The position numbers and the translations under genes were made by a program. Below, piece by piece: positions 25,483-33,835 of a DNA stretch of 64,000 nucleotides. The notes beneath the pieces were generated by a model, which saw only the letters and a program-made list of their open reading frames with translations, made no database searches and had not been told where the DNA came from. Positions within the stretch are counted from its first letter, which is position 1; each line of letters begins with the position of its first letter. The stretch is from contig NZ_CP036273.1 of NCBI RefSeq assembly GCF_007747215.1, positions 372,001-436,000 of the forward strand, in the 5' to 3' direction. The DNA comes from Urbifossiella limnaea. GTDB taxonomy: Bacteria; Planctomycetota; Planctomycetia; Gemmatales; Gemmataceae.

Positions 25483-27228
25483 ATGGTTGACCCGCTCGAC
25501 GCCCTCGCGTTCTCGATGAGCACGTCCAAGGGAGTCTACGCCCTGCTACTGGGGTCCGGGGTGTCTCGGTCGGCCAGTATCCCGACGGGCTGGGACATCA
25601 TCCTCGACCTGGTCCGCAAGCTGGCCAAGCTCCAAGGGGCCGACCCTGAGCCCGACCCCGAGAAGTGGTTCGTGACGACCTTCGGGGAGGCGCCGAGCTA
25701 CAGCGTCCTTCTCGACAAACTCGGGAAGACCGGCGCCGAACGCCAGGCGGTCCTGAAGGGGTACATTGAGCCGACCGAGGAGGACCGAGAGGCCGGCCGG
25801 AAGGCGCCGACGCGGGCCCACCGCGGCATCGCCGAGTTGGCCGCCGGCGGGCACGTCAAGGTCATCCTGACCACCAACTTTGACCGGCTGATGGAGTCGG
25901 CCCTTGAGGGGGCCGGCGTCACACCGCAGGTCATCGCCTCGCCGGACGCTGTCGCCGGCATGACCCCGCTGCCGCATGGTCCGGTGACCGTCATCAAGCT
26001 GCACGGCGATTACCTGGACGCCCGCATCAAGAACACCATCGAGGAGTTGGAGACGTACGACACCCACACGAACCGCCTACTCGACCGTGTGCTGGACGAG
26101 TACGGCATGGTAGTGAGCGGGTGGTCGGGGGAGTGGGACACGGCCCTGCGTGCGGCCATCGAGCGGTGCCCGAACCGGCGGTACGCGACCTACTGGAATG
26201 CCTTCCGGGAGCCGACTGGGAGGGGAGCGGAACTCGTCAGGCTGCGTGCCGCGCAGGTCGTCCCGAACCTCGACGCCGACACGTTCTTCACCCGGCTGGC
26301 CGAGAAGGTGAAGGCGCTTGAGGACTATTCGCGTCCGCACCCCCTCAGCACAGCAGCGGCCGTGTCCGCTCTCAAGCGGTACATCCCAGAGCCTGTCCAC
26401 CGCATCCGTCTTGCCGAGTTGGTAGCCACGGAGGCAAACAGCGTCACACAATACATGCGAGAGACGCATGTCCCTCCGCAGGACCGTCTGACGTTCCCTG
26501 CGGCAGCGGCTCGGGCGGAGGTTGTCGGCTCACGGTCGGAGACCGTCGTGCACCTTCTGGCAGCGGGTGGCTATTGGGGTGCCCCCGAGCAGGTGGGGTT
26601 GTGGGTCGATGCCATCGAACGGCTCTCCGGGGCCGTGGTGCCGACGCCGGGCTTCTCGTACCCATCGTGGGAAGGTCTGAGACTTCTCCCAGCCTTACTC
26701 GGCTGGTACGCGTGCGGCCTCGGGGCTCTCGCAGCGAAGAAGTACACGGTGCTTCGCGCACTGCTTTACGATGTCAGGCTGGACCTAGCCGGCCGGGAGG
26801 TGCTACCCGTTACCCTGGCCCTCGACCCGTACAAGGTGGTCCACAAGGATGTGGGCGATGCCTACTGGATGCCGGAACGAAAGCACACGCCTGTTAACGA
26901 GTGGCTGCATCGCGTGCTCAAACCCGCCGTGAGACCCTATATGGCGACTGACGGCGCTTACGACCAACTGTTCGACCGGTATGAGTTACTGCGGACCTTG
27001 GTGGAGTCGGAGGGGAGCAAGATTTTTTCGCCTAGCCGGTTTTGGTATCAGCACAACCAGGGCATGCCGAAAAACGCGGTCAACGACCTCTTGGCTGAGG
27101 TCGAGCAGCAGGGGAAGCACTGGGGAGGCTTCCTGGGCGGCCTTTTCTCATCCAAGAGAGAGAACTTTGACAAGGCGTGGAGAGCCGTCATGGAGCAGAT
27201 GCAGAATAGCGGGGTGGGCTACAGATAG
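25483..27228 (+). CDS. SIR2-domain protein, probable antiviral NADase
   Basis: The 581-residue protein has an N-terminal SIR2-like Rossmann domain: LLLGSGVSRSASIPTGWDI (residues 21-39, NAD-binding Gly loop), ILTTNFDRLME (about 128-138, Asn132 as likely catalytic), KLHGDY (about 172-177, His174) and VSGWSGEWDTALR (about 211-223). The C-terminal ~330 residues are helical and unassigned and could be the sensor. Stand-alone SIR2 proteins of this layout act in abortive infection by depleting NAD+ (DSR, Thoeris ThsA and related systems). The start is ATG at 25483. No obvious partner gene adjoins. Confidence 0.82.
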   Translation: MVDPLDALAFSMSTSKGVYALLLGSGVSRSASIPTGWDIILDLVRKLAKLQGADPEPDPEKWFVTTFGEAPSYSVLLDKLGKTGAERQAVLKGYIEPTEEDREAGRKAPTRAHRGIAELAAGGHVKVILTTNFDRLMESALEGAGVTPQVIASPDAVAGMTPLPHGPVTVIKLHGDYLDARIKNTIEELETYDTHTNRLLDRVLDEYGMVVSGWSGEWDTALRAAIERCPNRRYATYWNAFREPTGRGAELVRLRAAQVVPNLDADTFFTRLAEKVKALEDYSRPHPLSTAAAVSALKRYIPEPVHRIRLAELVATEANSVTQYMRETHVPPQDRLTFPAAAARAEVVGSRSETVVHLLAAGGYWGAPEQVGLWVDAIERLSGAVVPTPGFSYPSWEGLRLLPALLGWYACGLGALAAKKYTVLRALLYDVRLDLAGREVLPVTLALDPYKVVHKDVGDAYWMPERKHTPVNEWLHRVLKPAVRPYMATDGAYDQLFDRYELLRTLVESEGSKIFSPSRFWYQHNQGMPKNAVNDLLAEVEQQGKHWGGFLGGLFSSKRENFDKAWRAVMEQMQNSGVGYR

Positions 27229-27469
27229 TCCGGTCGGTGGCCGCTCTGCCCTTACAGGCCCGGACAAAACTCCTGGACACCCCCGGTTTTCAAGGCGTTT
27301 CGGGGGTATTGTCCGTGCTTCTTTGAGTTGCAGGTCACCTGCCACCCTCAACACTGTAGCACGTAAACTCATCCGGTCGAACGCCAGCGGAAGTTGCAAC
27401 AAGGCCACTTGGCGGCGAAAAAGTCGACAAAGTAGTGGTCCGCAAGCACCCCCAACCCCCTCGACGCCC
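27229..27469. other. Intergenic, no gene seen
   Basis: No supported frame lies between the SIR2 gene and the zinc-ribbon remnant. A possible terminator after the SIR2 gene is the imperfect CCCCCGGTTTTC...GGGGG hairpin at about 27280-27307. Confidence 0.4.
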
Positions 27470-27639
27470 TCACAACTCGAATCCGTCGCTCCACTCCGTC
27501 GGGTCGCGGTTCCAGGGCGTCTCGAAGCGCAGCCGCATGCCGCGCAGAGCCAGTGGTCGCGGCGGTGCCGAGTGCCGACGGGGCGGCTGAGGGAGTCGCA
27601 GAAGGGGCAGGTGGGCGGGAGGTCGGTGAAGGAGGACAT
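27470..27639 (-). pseudogene. Frameshifted small zinc-ribbon protein
   Basis: From ATG 27639 the frame reads SSFTDLPPTCPFCDSL ... RDHWLCAACG, a two-CXXC zinc ribbon. It then loses protein-like character while the neighbouring frame continues as MRLRFETPWNRDPTEWSDGFEL and stops at 27470. The switch lies in a GCATGCGG-rich spot near 27543-27550, where loss of one 7-base CATGCGG repeat would produce it. Translation of either half alone seems unlikely to be useful. Confidence 0.45.
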
Positions 27640-27780
27640 CGTGTACTCCGGTAGGTGCGTCCGCGAGGAGCCCGCCTCCCTTGCAAGAGGGGTGGGCGGG
27701 CCGGACCAGCGGGCGTGGTGAAGGTGAAGCAGAGGAAGCGGCCGGCAGACGTGTAATGCCGACCGCGTTGGCCATCACGT

Positions 27781-28863
27781 TCAGACCGCGAGCGCGACGG
27801 CGTACCCGACGAGATTGTCCAGGACCCGGTTCTTCATGCGCCCGAGCTCGCCGTCGAGCAAGGACGCCGTCCTCCACGACCCCGCCCTCGTGGGCCACAG
27901 GCTCCGGTTGTGGTCCAGGGCCTCCGCGGCTCCGTTGTAGGCGTACCAGGCGGTCGGCTCGCCATCATGCCCCTTGCCCTCCAGCCAGAGCCGCCGGACT
28001 TCGGCCCTCTTGCGCATGGCCCGCTCGACCACGACCTCGGCCAACTTCGCCTCGGGGTTGAACCGCGGGTCGAACCGGGGGTCGGGTGCGACCACGTCGA
28101 GCACCAGCCGGTCGAACGCCTCGTCGGTCAGGCGGGCGCCCATCAGCAGCCGGTACTGGCGGGCGATGACCTCGAACCTCTCGACTACCCCGGCGAACAT
28201 CGTCTCGGCCGCCTCCACCAGCTTCGACCTTGCGTCGGCCTTGTGCGAGACCGTCACCCACTGGGCCGACCCGGCGCCAGCGGCTTCCGTCTCGGCGGCA
28301 CCGAGCGTGTTCGCGCAGACGACGCGGATGGCGGTGTGGCCGAGCATCACCCCGCGCCGCCCCGAGTGGTTGGCCATCACCGTCGCGTACGGGAGGAGCC
28401 CGCCATCCCGGGCGAAGACGTCCCGCGCGTGCGGCCCGAACCGCTCCAGGTTCCACCGCACCAGCAGCCACGCGTCGGCCCCGTCCCGCAGGACGCCGCC
28501 CGTCTCCAGCGCCGCCACCCGCTCCTCCACCAGCGGCTTGAGCACCTCGAACGCCTGCCGGTTGGTGACAATCTCGTATGCGGAGCCGACGGGCCCGAGC
28601 ACCCTCTTCGTGTCCGGCCGCCAGACGTAGTAGGCGCCCTGGCCCTGGACGTAGACGCGGCGGTCGGGCTCGGCGTCGGGGTCCTCCGGGACGAAGTAGT
28701 GGCGTTTCTCCAACGGGTAGTCGAGCCGGTCGAGGGCCCCGTCGAAGTCGAACTGCTGGGCGGCGGTGAGGGGGATGCCCTCGCGGTGCCACGGGGTGCC
28801 GCCGGAGGCGGCGAAAAACAGGTTGGCGGTGCCGTCGGCGCGGTACTCCAGCTCTGCGGCCAT
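27781..28863 (-). CDS. DUF932 (phage/plasmid-like TIGR03299) protein
   Basis: The 360-residue protein matches the DUF932 pattern: NLFFAASGGTPWHREGIPL near the N-terminus ("G-x-PWH-x-G"), YYVWRPDTKRVLGPVGSAYEIVTNRQAFEVLKPLVEE, then GADAWLLVRWNLERFG, ATVMANHSGRRGVMLGHTAIRVVCANTLGAAE and a C-terminal AWYAYNGAAEALDHN. DUF932 proteins are hallmarks of phages and plasmids and often neighbour DNA-repair or replication genes. The start is ATG at 28863. It probably forms a unit with the GP88 gene upstream. Confidence 0.88.
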   Translation of the reverse strand: MAAELEYRADGTANLFFAASGGTPWHREGIPLTAAQQFDFDGALDRLDYPLEKRHYFVPEDPDAEPDRRVYVQGQGAYYVWRPDTKRVLGPVGSAYEIVTNRQAFEVLKPLVEERVAALETGGVLRDGADAWLLVRWNLERFGPHARDVFARDGGLLPYATVMANHSGRRGVMLGHTAIRVVCANTLGAAETEAAGAGSAQWVTVSHKADARSKLVEAAETMFAGVVERFEVIARQYRLLMGARLTDEAFDRLVLDVVAPDPRFDPRFNPEAKLAEVVVERAMRKRAEVRRLWLEGKGHDGEPTAWYAYNGAAEALDHNRSLWPTRAGSWRTASLLDGELGRMKNRVLDNLVGYAVALAV

Positions 28864-28931
28864 GATGAACTCCAGCAGGAACAGGGGAAGGAGCCCGCCC
28901 CACAGTAGGACGGGCGAAAGGGAGCCGGCGG

Positions 28932-29708
28932 TCAGCCGGCGACCAGTCGGAGGGGCAGGCGGGTTGAGGGGCCGTACCCGTAGAACCCGCTGCGGCGGAG
29001 TGCGGCGACGGCCCGGGCGGCCGGCGTTCCGGGCGGCTGGGTGCCATGCAGCAGGAGGGCGAAGTCCGGCCCGTGGGCCATCGCGTGAGAATCGTCGTGG
29101 TCGACGTCGAGGCCGAGGTCGTCGGCTTCCTGCTCGGAGAACACGACCCGCGCCGACCGCAGTCCGTACTCGTCGATGAGGTCGTCGTGGGTGCCGCCAC
29201 GCGAGGCGGTCAGCACGAGGTTCGGGACGGGGCCGGGCGTGTGCCCGTTCCCGACCTGGTCGAGTCGGGCGACCCACAGGGGAGCCGCTTTGGTATAGGC
29301 GTACAGGGTCGATTGCGGACGCGCCCGGGCGACGGCCAGCCAAGCGTCGAAATAGTCCTGGGAGAAGAAATCTCCGCTGTCGTGGACGCGAACCAGCCGC
29401 GCGAAGGGCGAGAGGGAGTCCAGCAGGAGGCTGGTCATCTGCTCGGCCGTCCGACAGGCTCGAAGAGCCTGGAGGTTGTGCCACCGGGCGCGTCGTACGC
29501 TCGGGCGGCGGGCCTCCATCGACGCGGCGTAGCACCGGAACTGCGTGTGCCGGCCGTCGCGGATTCGGCCGGTGCGCCGGTTCGCGCGGCTCAGGCAGGC
29601 GGACGCGAACGGGCAGCTCCAGCCGGCCGCGAGGCTGAACGTGGTCACCGTCGGGGGGAGCTTGCCGTTCCCCTGGCCGAACTTGAGCGGGTGGCGGGCC
29701 ACGGTCAT
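28932..29708 (-). CDS. GP88-domain phage-type protein
   Basis: The 258-residue product resembles the gene-88 family of actinophages: FGQGNGKLPPTVTTFSLAAGWSCPFASACLSRANRRTG (paired Cys), TQFRCYAASMEARRPSVRRARWHNLQ, LVRVHDSGDFFSQDYFDAWLAVAR and YAYTKAAPLWVAR. These are the conserved blocks of that family in order. The ATG start at 29708 is preceded by a strong AGGAGG (complement of 29711-29716). The function of GP88 is unknown. With DUF932 it marks the element as phage- or plasmid-derived. Confidence 0.85.
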   Translation of the reverse strand: MTVARHPLKFGQGNGKLPPTVTTFSLAAGWSCPFASACLSRANRRTGRIRDGRHTQFRCYAASMEARRPSVRRARWHNLQALRACRTAEQMTSLLLDSLSPFARLVRVHDSGDFFSQDYFDAWLAVARARPQSTLYAYTKAAPLWVARLDQVGNGHTPGPVPNLVLTASRGGTHDDLIDEYGLRSARVVFSEQEADDLGLDVDHDDSHAMAHGPDFALLLHGTQPPGTPAARAVAALRRSGFYGYGPSTRLPLRLVAG

Positions 29709-29722
29709 TCCTCCTGAATGGG

Positions 29723-30568
29723 ATGAGGGCACGAAAAAGCCCCCGGGGTGGCCGGGGGCGGGGCGGGCGACCAGCAGGGATGGGCACAATCAGCGGGCCC
29801 CGTCGGGCCGCCGGCGTGAAGCTCTCTCCGCCGGACCGGCACCCCTCACCTTCCTGCTGGGCGGAAGCGGGCGCGCCGGTCGGCGACCGGGCGACGCGAA
29901 CGGGATGAAGCGGTGCGGGCGGGCGGAAGCGCTCGGCCAACACGCCGGGCGGTCGGAGCGAGAGGAGCACGCTCACCCCCTGACCGGGTCAGTACCGGCC
30001 GGGGGTAGGTCTGGAGGAAAACGGCCGACCCCGCGGCGCCGACGCCGGGTTTCGGCGGCCGGCGGGGTAGTACTTGGTGAGCCGTCGTTCGGTCACCCGA
30101 AAAACGCCGACCATAAATATCAAGGGGCAAGTGGGCCCCACGGTTTGCCGAAGTCGGCTTTCCGCCGGGGTGACCGCGAGCCAGCCCCTACCGGCTGGCC
30201 GGGAGCGCATCGGGGACCTACCCCGTCGAGGAAACCGCCCTCCCCAGGGGGCGGGCGCGAGCGGTCGACGCGAGGCCAGAAAATTCGGGCTCTGACCAAA
30301 CCCCGTCATCCCGACCTCACGCCCACACCACGGGCCGAGCGTCGACAACCCACACCGGAGTTCAGCCCAGGCGAGCGCTGCTCGTGAGCTGACGGGCCGG
30401 TACGACGAACGACGGCGGACGGACTGTAATCGCAATGCCCTCGGACCTGCTCTTCTAGTGGGTGTGAGGACAAAGGGGCTGGGTGCGCGCACGGGCGAGC
30501 GGACCCGCTCGAATCGGGACGACGGGCGTCATCAGGACTCCCCTGCTGGTCTCGCCCCCGCCGCCCCT
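29723..30568. other. Long stretch without a convincing gene
   Basis: Frames here are Arg/Pro-rich shadows. It holds two copies of the CCAGCAGGGA word (29771-29780; complement at 29851-29860), a short AT-rich knot (about 30105-30122) inside GC-rich DNA, and several hairpins such as that around 30180-30210. A replication or regulatory region is possible but nothing proves it. Confidence 0.4.
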
Positions 30569-30781
30569 TCACTCCCGGAGCAGCGGCGACGGTCCGGTCG
30601 ACGGATTCACCTCGACGACCGTGAACGTGGTGTGGTGCCGCGGGGACCAATACACAGCGTGACACGCTCCGCCACCCAGGGCCCGCGCCCCCGGGTCGGT
30701 GAGGGCGGTGATGCTCGCGACGGCGGCCGCCATGTCCGGGTAGAGCCCCAGGGCGACGTTCCGGGCGGTGACGACGAACAT
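30569..30781 (-). CDS. Small hypothetical protein
   Basis: The 70-residue frame (FVVTARNVALGLYPDMAAAVASITALTD ... AVYWSPRHHTTFTVVEVNP) has a sensible strand-helix-strand layout and starts with ATG at 30781, with a GGGGAGG ribosome site embedded in the recurring CCAGCAGGGGA word. It lies in a run of minus-strand small genes. No family was recognised. Confidence 0.55.
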   Translation of the reverse strand: MFVVTARNVALGLYPDMAAAVASITALTDPGARALGGGACHAVYWSPRHHTTFTVVEVNPSTGPSPLLRE

Positions 30782-31075
30782 GAAGACTGCCTCCCCTGCT
30801 GGTCACGCACGAAGTGCGTAGGGACACCCGGCGGGCGGGCGCCCGCTCGAAGGCGAACTCACAAAAGGCACTGTTGCGGAACCCCCGTGCACCCGGGGGA
30901 GGAATCGAATCCCAATGGCCCCGGCGCTCGCGGTCCAAGGGGCTTCGTCCCGTACCGAATGGGGCGGCACAGGTGCGCGCGAACGGGAACGCACGTCATG
31001 CGTGCGCGGCGCGCAACGATGCCGAACCCGGACGGGGTTGCCCCCGCCGGGTTGGTGTGTCGGGTTGGTGTTCGG

Positions 31076-31924
31076 CTAATCGCGGGGCGCCCGTGCCATC
31101 CCGAACGCCCGGAGCGTTTCCGCTTCCGTCGCGGGGGGCGAGAGGCGGGCCAGTTCGTCCGCCCGGCGCCGCTCGGCAGCGGCTTGCGCCGTCCCGTCGG
31201 TCACGGGTTCAAGCGGAACCCTCACGGTGATACGCTGCGCCGTATCCGAGAGGCGAAGCGTAACGGCCAACTCGGCCCCGTCCTGCTTGGCGCCGACGAC
31301 CCGCCACCCGTCCGCGACGGCGGAAGCGGGAACGAGCTCGGATGCGTCCGGGATGCGGAAGGCGGCGCCCGCGGGCGCGGCCGGTGCGGCCGCATTCTCG
31401 CGGATGCCCCCGCGGACGATTTCGCCCGCCCGGTAACCGCGCTCGTGACGTTCCGCGCGCAGGATGCGCCGCGTCCGGTCGGTCAACTCACCCGCCCCCG
31501 ACCCGTTCCCCAACCGGGAGAGCTTGATGAGCGGGTGGGTGCGGGTCACGACCGACAACCCTCGGATGCGGGCGAGCGCGTCGCCGGTTGCGCTCACCTC
31601 GTACGCCACCGGGTAGCCGTCGGCGCGCAGCGGCGCCCCCGTCCCCCGATGGAACGAGCCATCCGGCTGCGCGAGAACGACGGCGCCGGATTCGTCCCGA
31701 ACGGGTTCGGCGGGCGCGCCCGCCTTGCGGCATTCGTAGGCGAAACGGTCGTGCGCCTTCCGGTTGGGTAGGACGTACACGACCCACACCGGCGCCCGGA
31801 CAACCAGGTTGTCGAACGAGCCGATTCTCAGGTTGGCCGGCCGGGCGACCGGGTTCCCCCGGGGTGCGACGGCCGGCGCCCGGGCTTCCGCCCGCGGGGC
31901 GCCCCCGCGAAATGCAAGCGGCAT
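31076..31924 (-). CDS. Hypothetical island protein
   Basis: The 282-residue protein starts with a disordered Arg/Pro/Ala stretch, then a folded segment (NLVVRAPVWVVYVLPNRKAHDRFAYECRKAG, GYPVAYEVSATGDALARIRGLSVVTRTHPLI). Later come an Ala/Arg region and a strand-rich part (GWRVVGAKQDGAELAVTLRLSDTAQRITVRVPLEP). No signal peptide or membrane segment is visible. The ATG at 31924 has CGGAGT upstream. I recognise no family; coding is supported by composition and length. Confidence 0.6.
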   Translation of the reverse strand: MPLAFRGGAPRAEARAPAVAPRGNPVARPANLRIGSFDNLVVRAPVWVVYVLPNRKAHDRFAYECRKAGAPAEPVRDESGAVVLAQPDGSFHRGTGAPLRADGYPVAYEVSATGDALARIRGLSVVTRTHPLIKLSRLGNGSGAGELTDRTRRILRAERHERGYRAGEIVRGGIRENAAAPAAPAGAAFRIPDASELVPASAVADGWRVVGAKQDGAELAVTLRLSDTAQRITVRVPLEPVTDGTAQAAAERRRADELARLSPPATEAETLRAFGMARAPRD

Positions 31925-32037
31925 GACGGGTACTCCGAAAGGACGACCCGCCCGGCGCGCCTTGGGACGCGCCCGGGCATTAGACGGCCGGCGGCCGCCT
32001 ACCGGCGACCGCTAGCCGTCCCCTCTGCGGGGGCGGG

Positions 32038-32400
32038 TTACAAGCTCACGAGTTCGTCGAACCGGGCGAGCGCGTCCGCGCCCGTGGCCTTGACGGGGGT
32101 GCTCTTGCCGCCCGCGTCGAAGCCGTCCGGGGCGGCGCCGTCCTTCGGGGCCGAGACGGTGAACGTCGCTTCCCCCTTTTCCGCGATGGCGGAGCGGATG
32201 CCCCCGACCGTCAGCTCGGACGGCGCCAGCGGGATGCGGGTGAGGATGGGGAACCCGTCGACCGTCTTCGGGATGCTCCACCCGGCCCGCAGCTTGCGGG
32301 CGAAGGCGAGCGCGCGGTTCGGGACGGTGGCGCGAACCGGGGCGGGCGCGGGGTCGGTGATGCGGGCGGACGTGTCGCCGTTGCGGGTAGCGGTCGCCAT
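32038..32400 (-). CDS. Hypothetical protein
   Basis: The 120-residue frame starts at ATG 32400 (ATATRNGDTSARITD) and contains a convincing central block (ALAFARKLRAGWSIPKTVDGFPILTRIPLAPSELTVGGIRSAIAEKGEATFTVSAPKDG). It is 113 bases downstream of the stop-to-start gap of its minus-strand neighbour at 31076-31924 and probably precedes it in transcription. Function unknown. Confidence 0.6.
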   Translation of the reverse strand: MATATRNGDTSARITDPAPAPVRATVPNRALAFARKLRAGWSIPKTVDGFPILTRIPLAPSELTVGGIRSAIAEKGEATFTVSAPKDGAAPDGFDAGGKSTPVKATGADALARFDELVSL

Positions 32401-32996
32401 GCGCGTGTCCTCATCGTGGGGGGATTGCCCCCCGTTCGTCCGCCACGCCCGACGGGGGGCGAAGTGCCCCCGGCCCGCGGGTCGGACAAGCCCCCCGGAG
32501 GCGCAACCCTTGGGAAGCGCCCGGCCCGGTGAGCGGATGTGGCCCCCGACAACCGTCGGGTTCACCCAAGAACACAAAAACTCCGCCCGCCCCCACCCCG
32601 TGGGTGAACCGCCCGCCCCCCCGGGGGGTTTTCTGTTCAGCCGGGGTGAGCCCAAAACACGCGGCGGCGGGCGACGGCGTTCACGCGCAACGGGGGGCTC
32701 GAAGTCGAGGGGTTGCACACCCGAACCTCTCGGCTGGCCGCGCCGGGCGGGTAGCCGTCAAGGAGCCTCGTTGGGAAACGTGTGGTGAGGAGGGTCGACG
32801 TGCAGAGGTGAGGGGCCGACCTGGTTCGACCGGCCAGGCATCCCCAGCAGGGAATCGCAGTGAGGCCCCCCTGCTGGGCTGCCTCCCAGTCTCTTGATGA
32901 GATTATTTGAGCTGGAGGGGGTCCGCGCAGACCAGTTAGAACGAGCCCTCTCGCTCGTCTACTCTCTTGGTGGGTCAGTCCGCGCCCACGCAAGGC
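32401..32996. other. Stretch without a convincing gene
   Basis: Only shadow frames occur. It contains an inverted repeat of the island word, CCCAGCAG at 32843-32850 with CTGCTGGG at 32871-32878, a likely regulatory or termination hairpin. Confidence 0.45.
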
Positions 32997-33191
32997 TCAG
33001 CCGCCTAACATTTCCATCGCTTCTCGGACCTCCCCGACGTTGGCCAGCAGGAAGGTGGTGATGAGCGGGCGGACGAGGTCCGGGACGGTCACCCGTTCCC
33101 CGCTTCGGATGGACCTCAGCAGGGCCAGTTGCCGCAGTTCGGTCAATTCGGCGGCGGGGAGCTTCAGCCCGCTCGACACCAGGTCGTCCAT
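32997..33191 (-). CDS. Small helical protein, possibly ribbon-helix-helix-like
   Basis: The 64-residue protein (DDLVSSGLKLPAAELTELRQLALLRSIRSGERVTVPDLVRPLITTFLLANVGEVREAMEMLGG) is compact and helical with a good start: ATG at 33191 behind GGAGGA. The size and composition would suit a small regulator of the ParG/CopG kind, but no diagnostic motif is seen. Confidence 0.65.
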   Translation of the reverse strand: MDDLVSSGLKLPAAELTELRQLALLRSIRSGERVTVPDLVRPLITTFLLANVGEVREAMEMLGG

Positions 33192-33561
33192 CGCGATTTC
33201 CTCCCCCAGGATTTACCCCGTCCTGCGGGTGAGCGGGTTCCGCGGCGACATCCGCGTGTGTTCTCGCGCCCCCCGAGGTCGGGTGCAACCCGCCCAGACA
33301 CTTGTGCTGACAACGGAGGCCGATTCGGCACACCGTGACCGGCGCCGCGCCGGCTGAAGGTGCAACAGGGGCTGTGTGAAGGGCTATTCGGACGCGCCTG
33401 CGCGGGCGGCGTCCATCCGGTCTTCGCGGGGAAACGTGTCCGCGCTGAGCATCACCCGGCAGGAAGCAGGCCATCCCCGTCCCTGCTGGATGCCCTCACG
33501 CCTCAAGAAAGTGCCTCCCCGACGACGCCCGGTGTAAATCCCGGAAGAGGGAGGTACGCAG
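33192..33561. other. Divergent regulatory gap
   Basis: This is the intergenic gap between the small helical gene (minus) and the helix-turn-helix gene (plus). It includes one TCCCTGCTGG word at 33480-33489 and the word CCGGTGTAAATCC at 33529-33541, repeated exactly at 42515-42527 ahead of the HNH gene. Confidence 0.45.
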
Positions 33562-33741
33562 ATGACGAACGCAGACGACCAGCTCGTGACCCGGAAACAA
33601 GCTGCTGACAAGTTCAAGGTGACGGTCCGCACGATAGACCGGTGGCGGAAGCGCGGCCTGCTCAAGGGGGCGGCCATCGGCGGCGTGGTCCGGTTCCGCC
33701 TCGACGACCTGGCGGCGGTCGTCCGCCGGGCGCTGGGCTAA
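33562..33741 (+). CDS. Excisionase/MerR-type helix-turn-helix protein
   Basis: The 59-residue frame starts at ATG 33562 with AGGGAGG upstream and reads TNADDQLVTRKQAADKFKV, then TVRTIDRWRKRGLLKGAAIGG and VVRFRLDDLAAVVRRALG. This is the typical HTH_17/excisionase layout: "L-T-x-x-x-A-A", "S/T-x-R-T-I-x-R-W-x-K-x-G", "G-x-x-R-F-x-x-x-D". It could be the recombination directionality factor of the element, or a regulator. Position alone does not decide. Confidence 0.82.
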   Translation: MTNADDQLVTRKQAADKFKVTVRTIDRWRKRGLLKGAAIGGVVRFRLDDLAAVVRRALG

Positions 33742-33835
33742 ACGCCGACGGGACGGTTCCCCCGCCGCCAAGCGAGAGGGCCGCCCCGCCGGGTAGCCGT
33801 TCGAGACTCGGGGTTGCCGCCCCGATTTCCCATTT

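Noticed and set aside
29989-30492. A 167-codon minus frame in the gap after GP88
   Set aside because: Extremely Arg/Pro/Ser-rich with no ribosome site; composition of non-coding GC-rich DNA.
30855-30935. A tRNA-like T-arm (GGAATCGAATCCC)
   Set aside because: No consistent cloverleaf or acceptor stem could be built on either strand.
33384-33677. A 97-codon minus frame opposite the helix-turn-helix gene
   Set aside because: Antisense to the short gene at 33562-33741, which has a ribosome site and a diagnostic HTH pattern.
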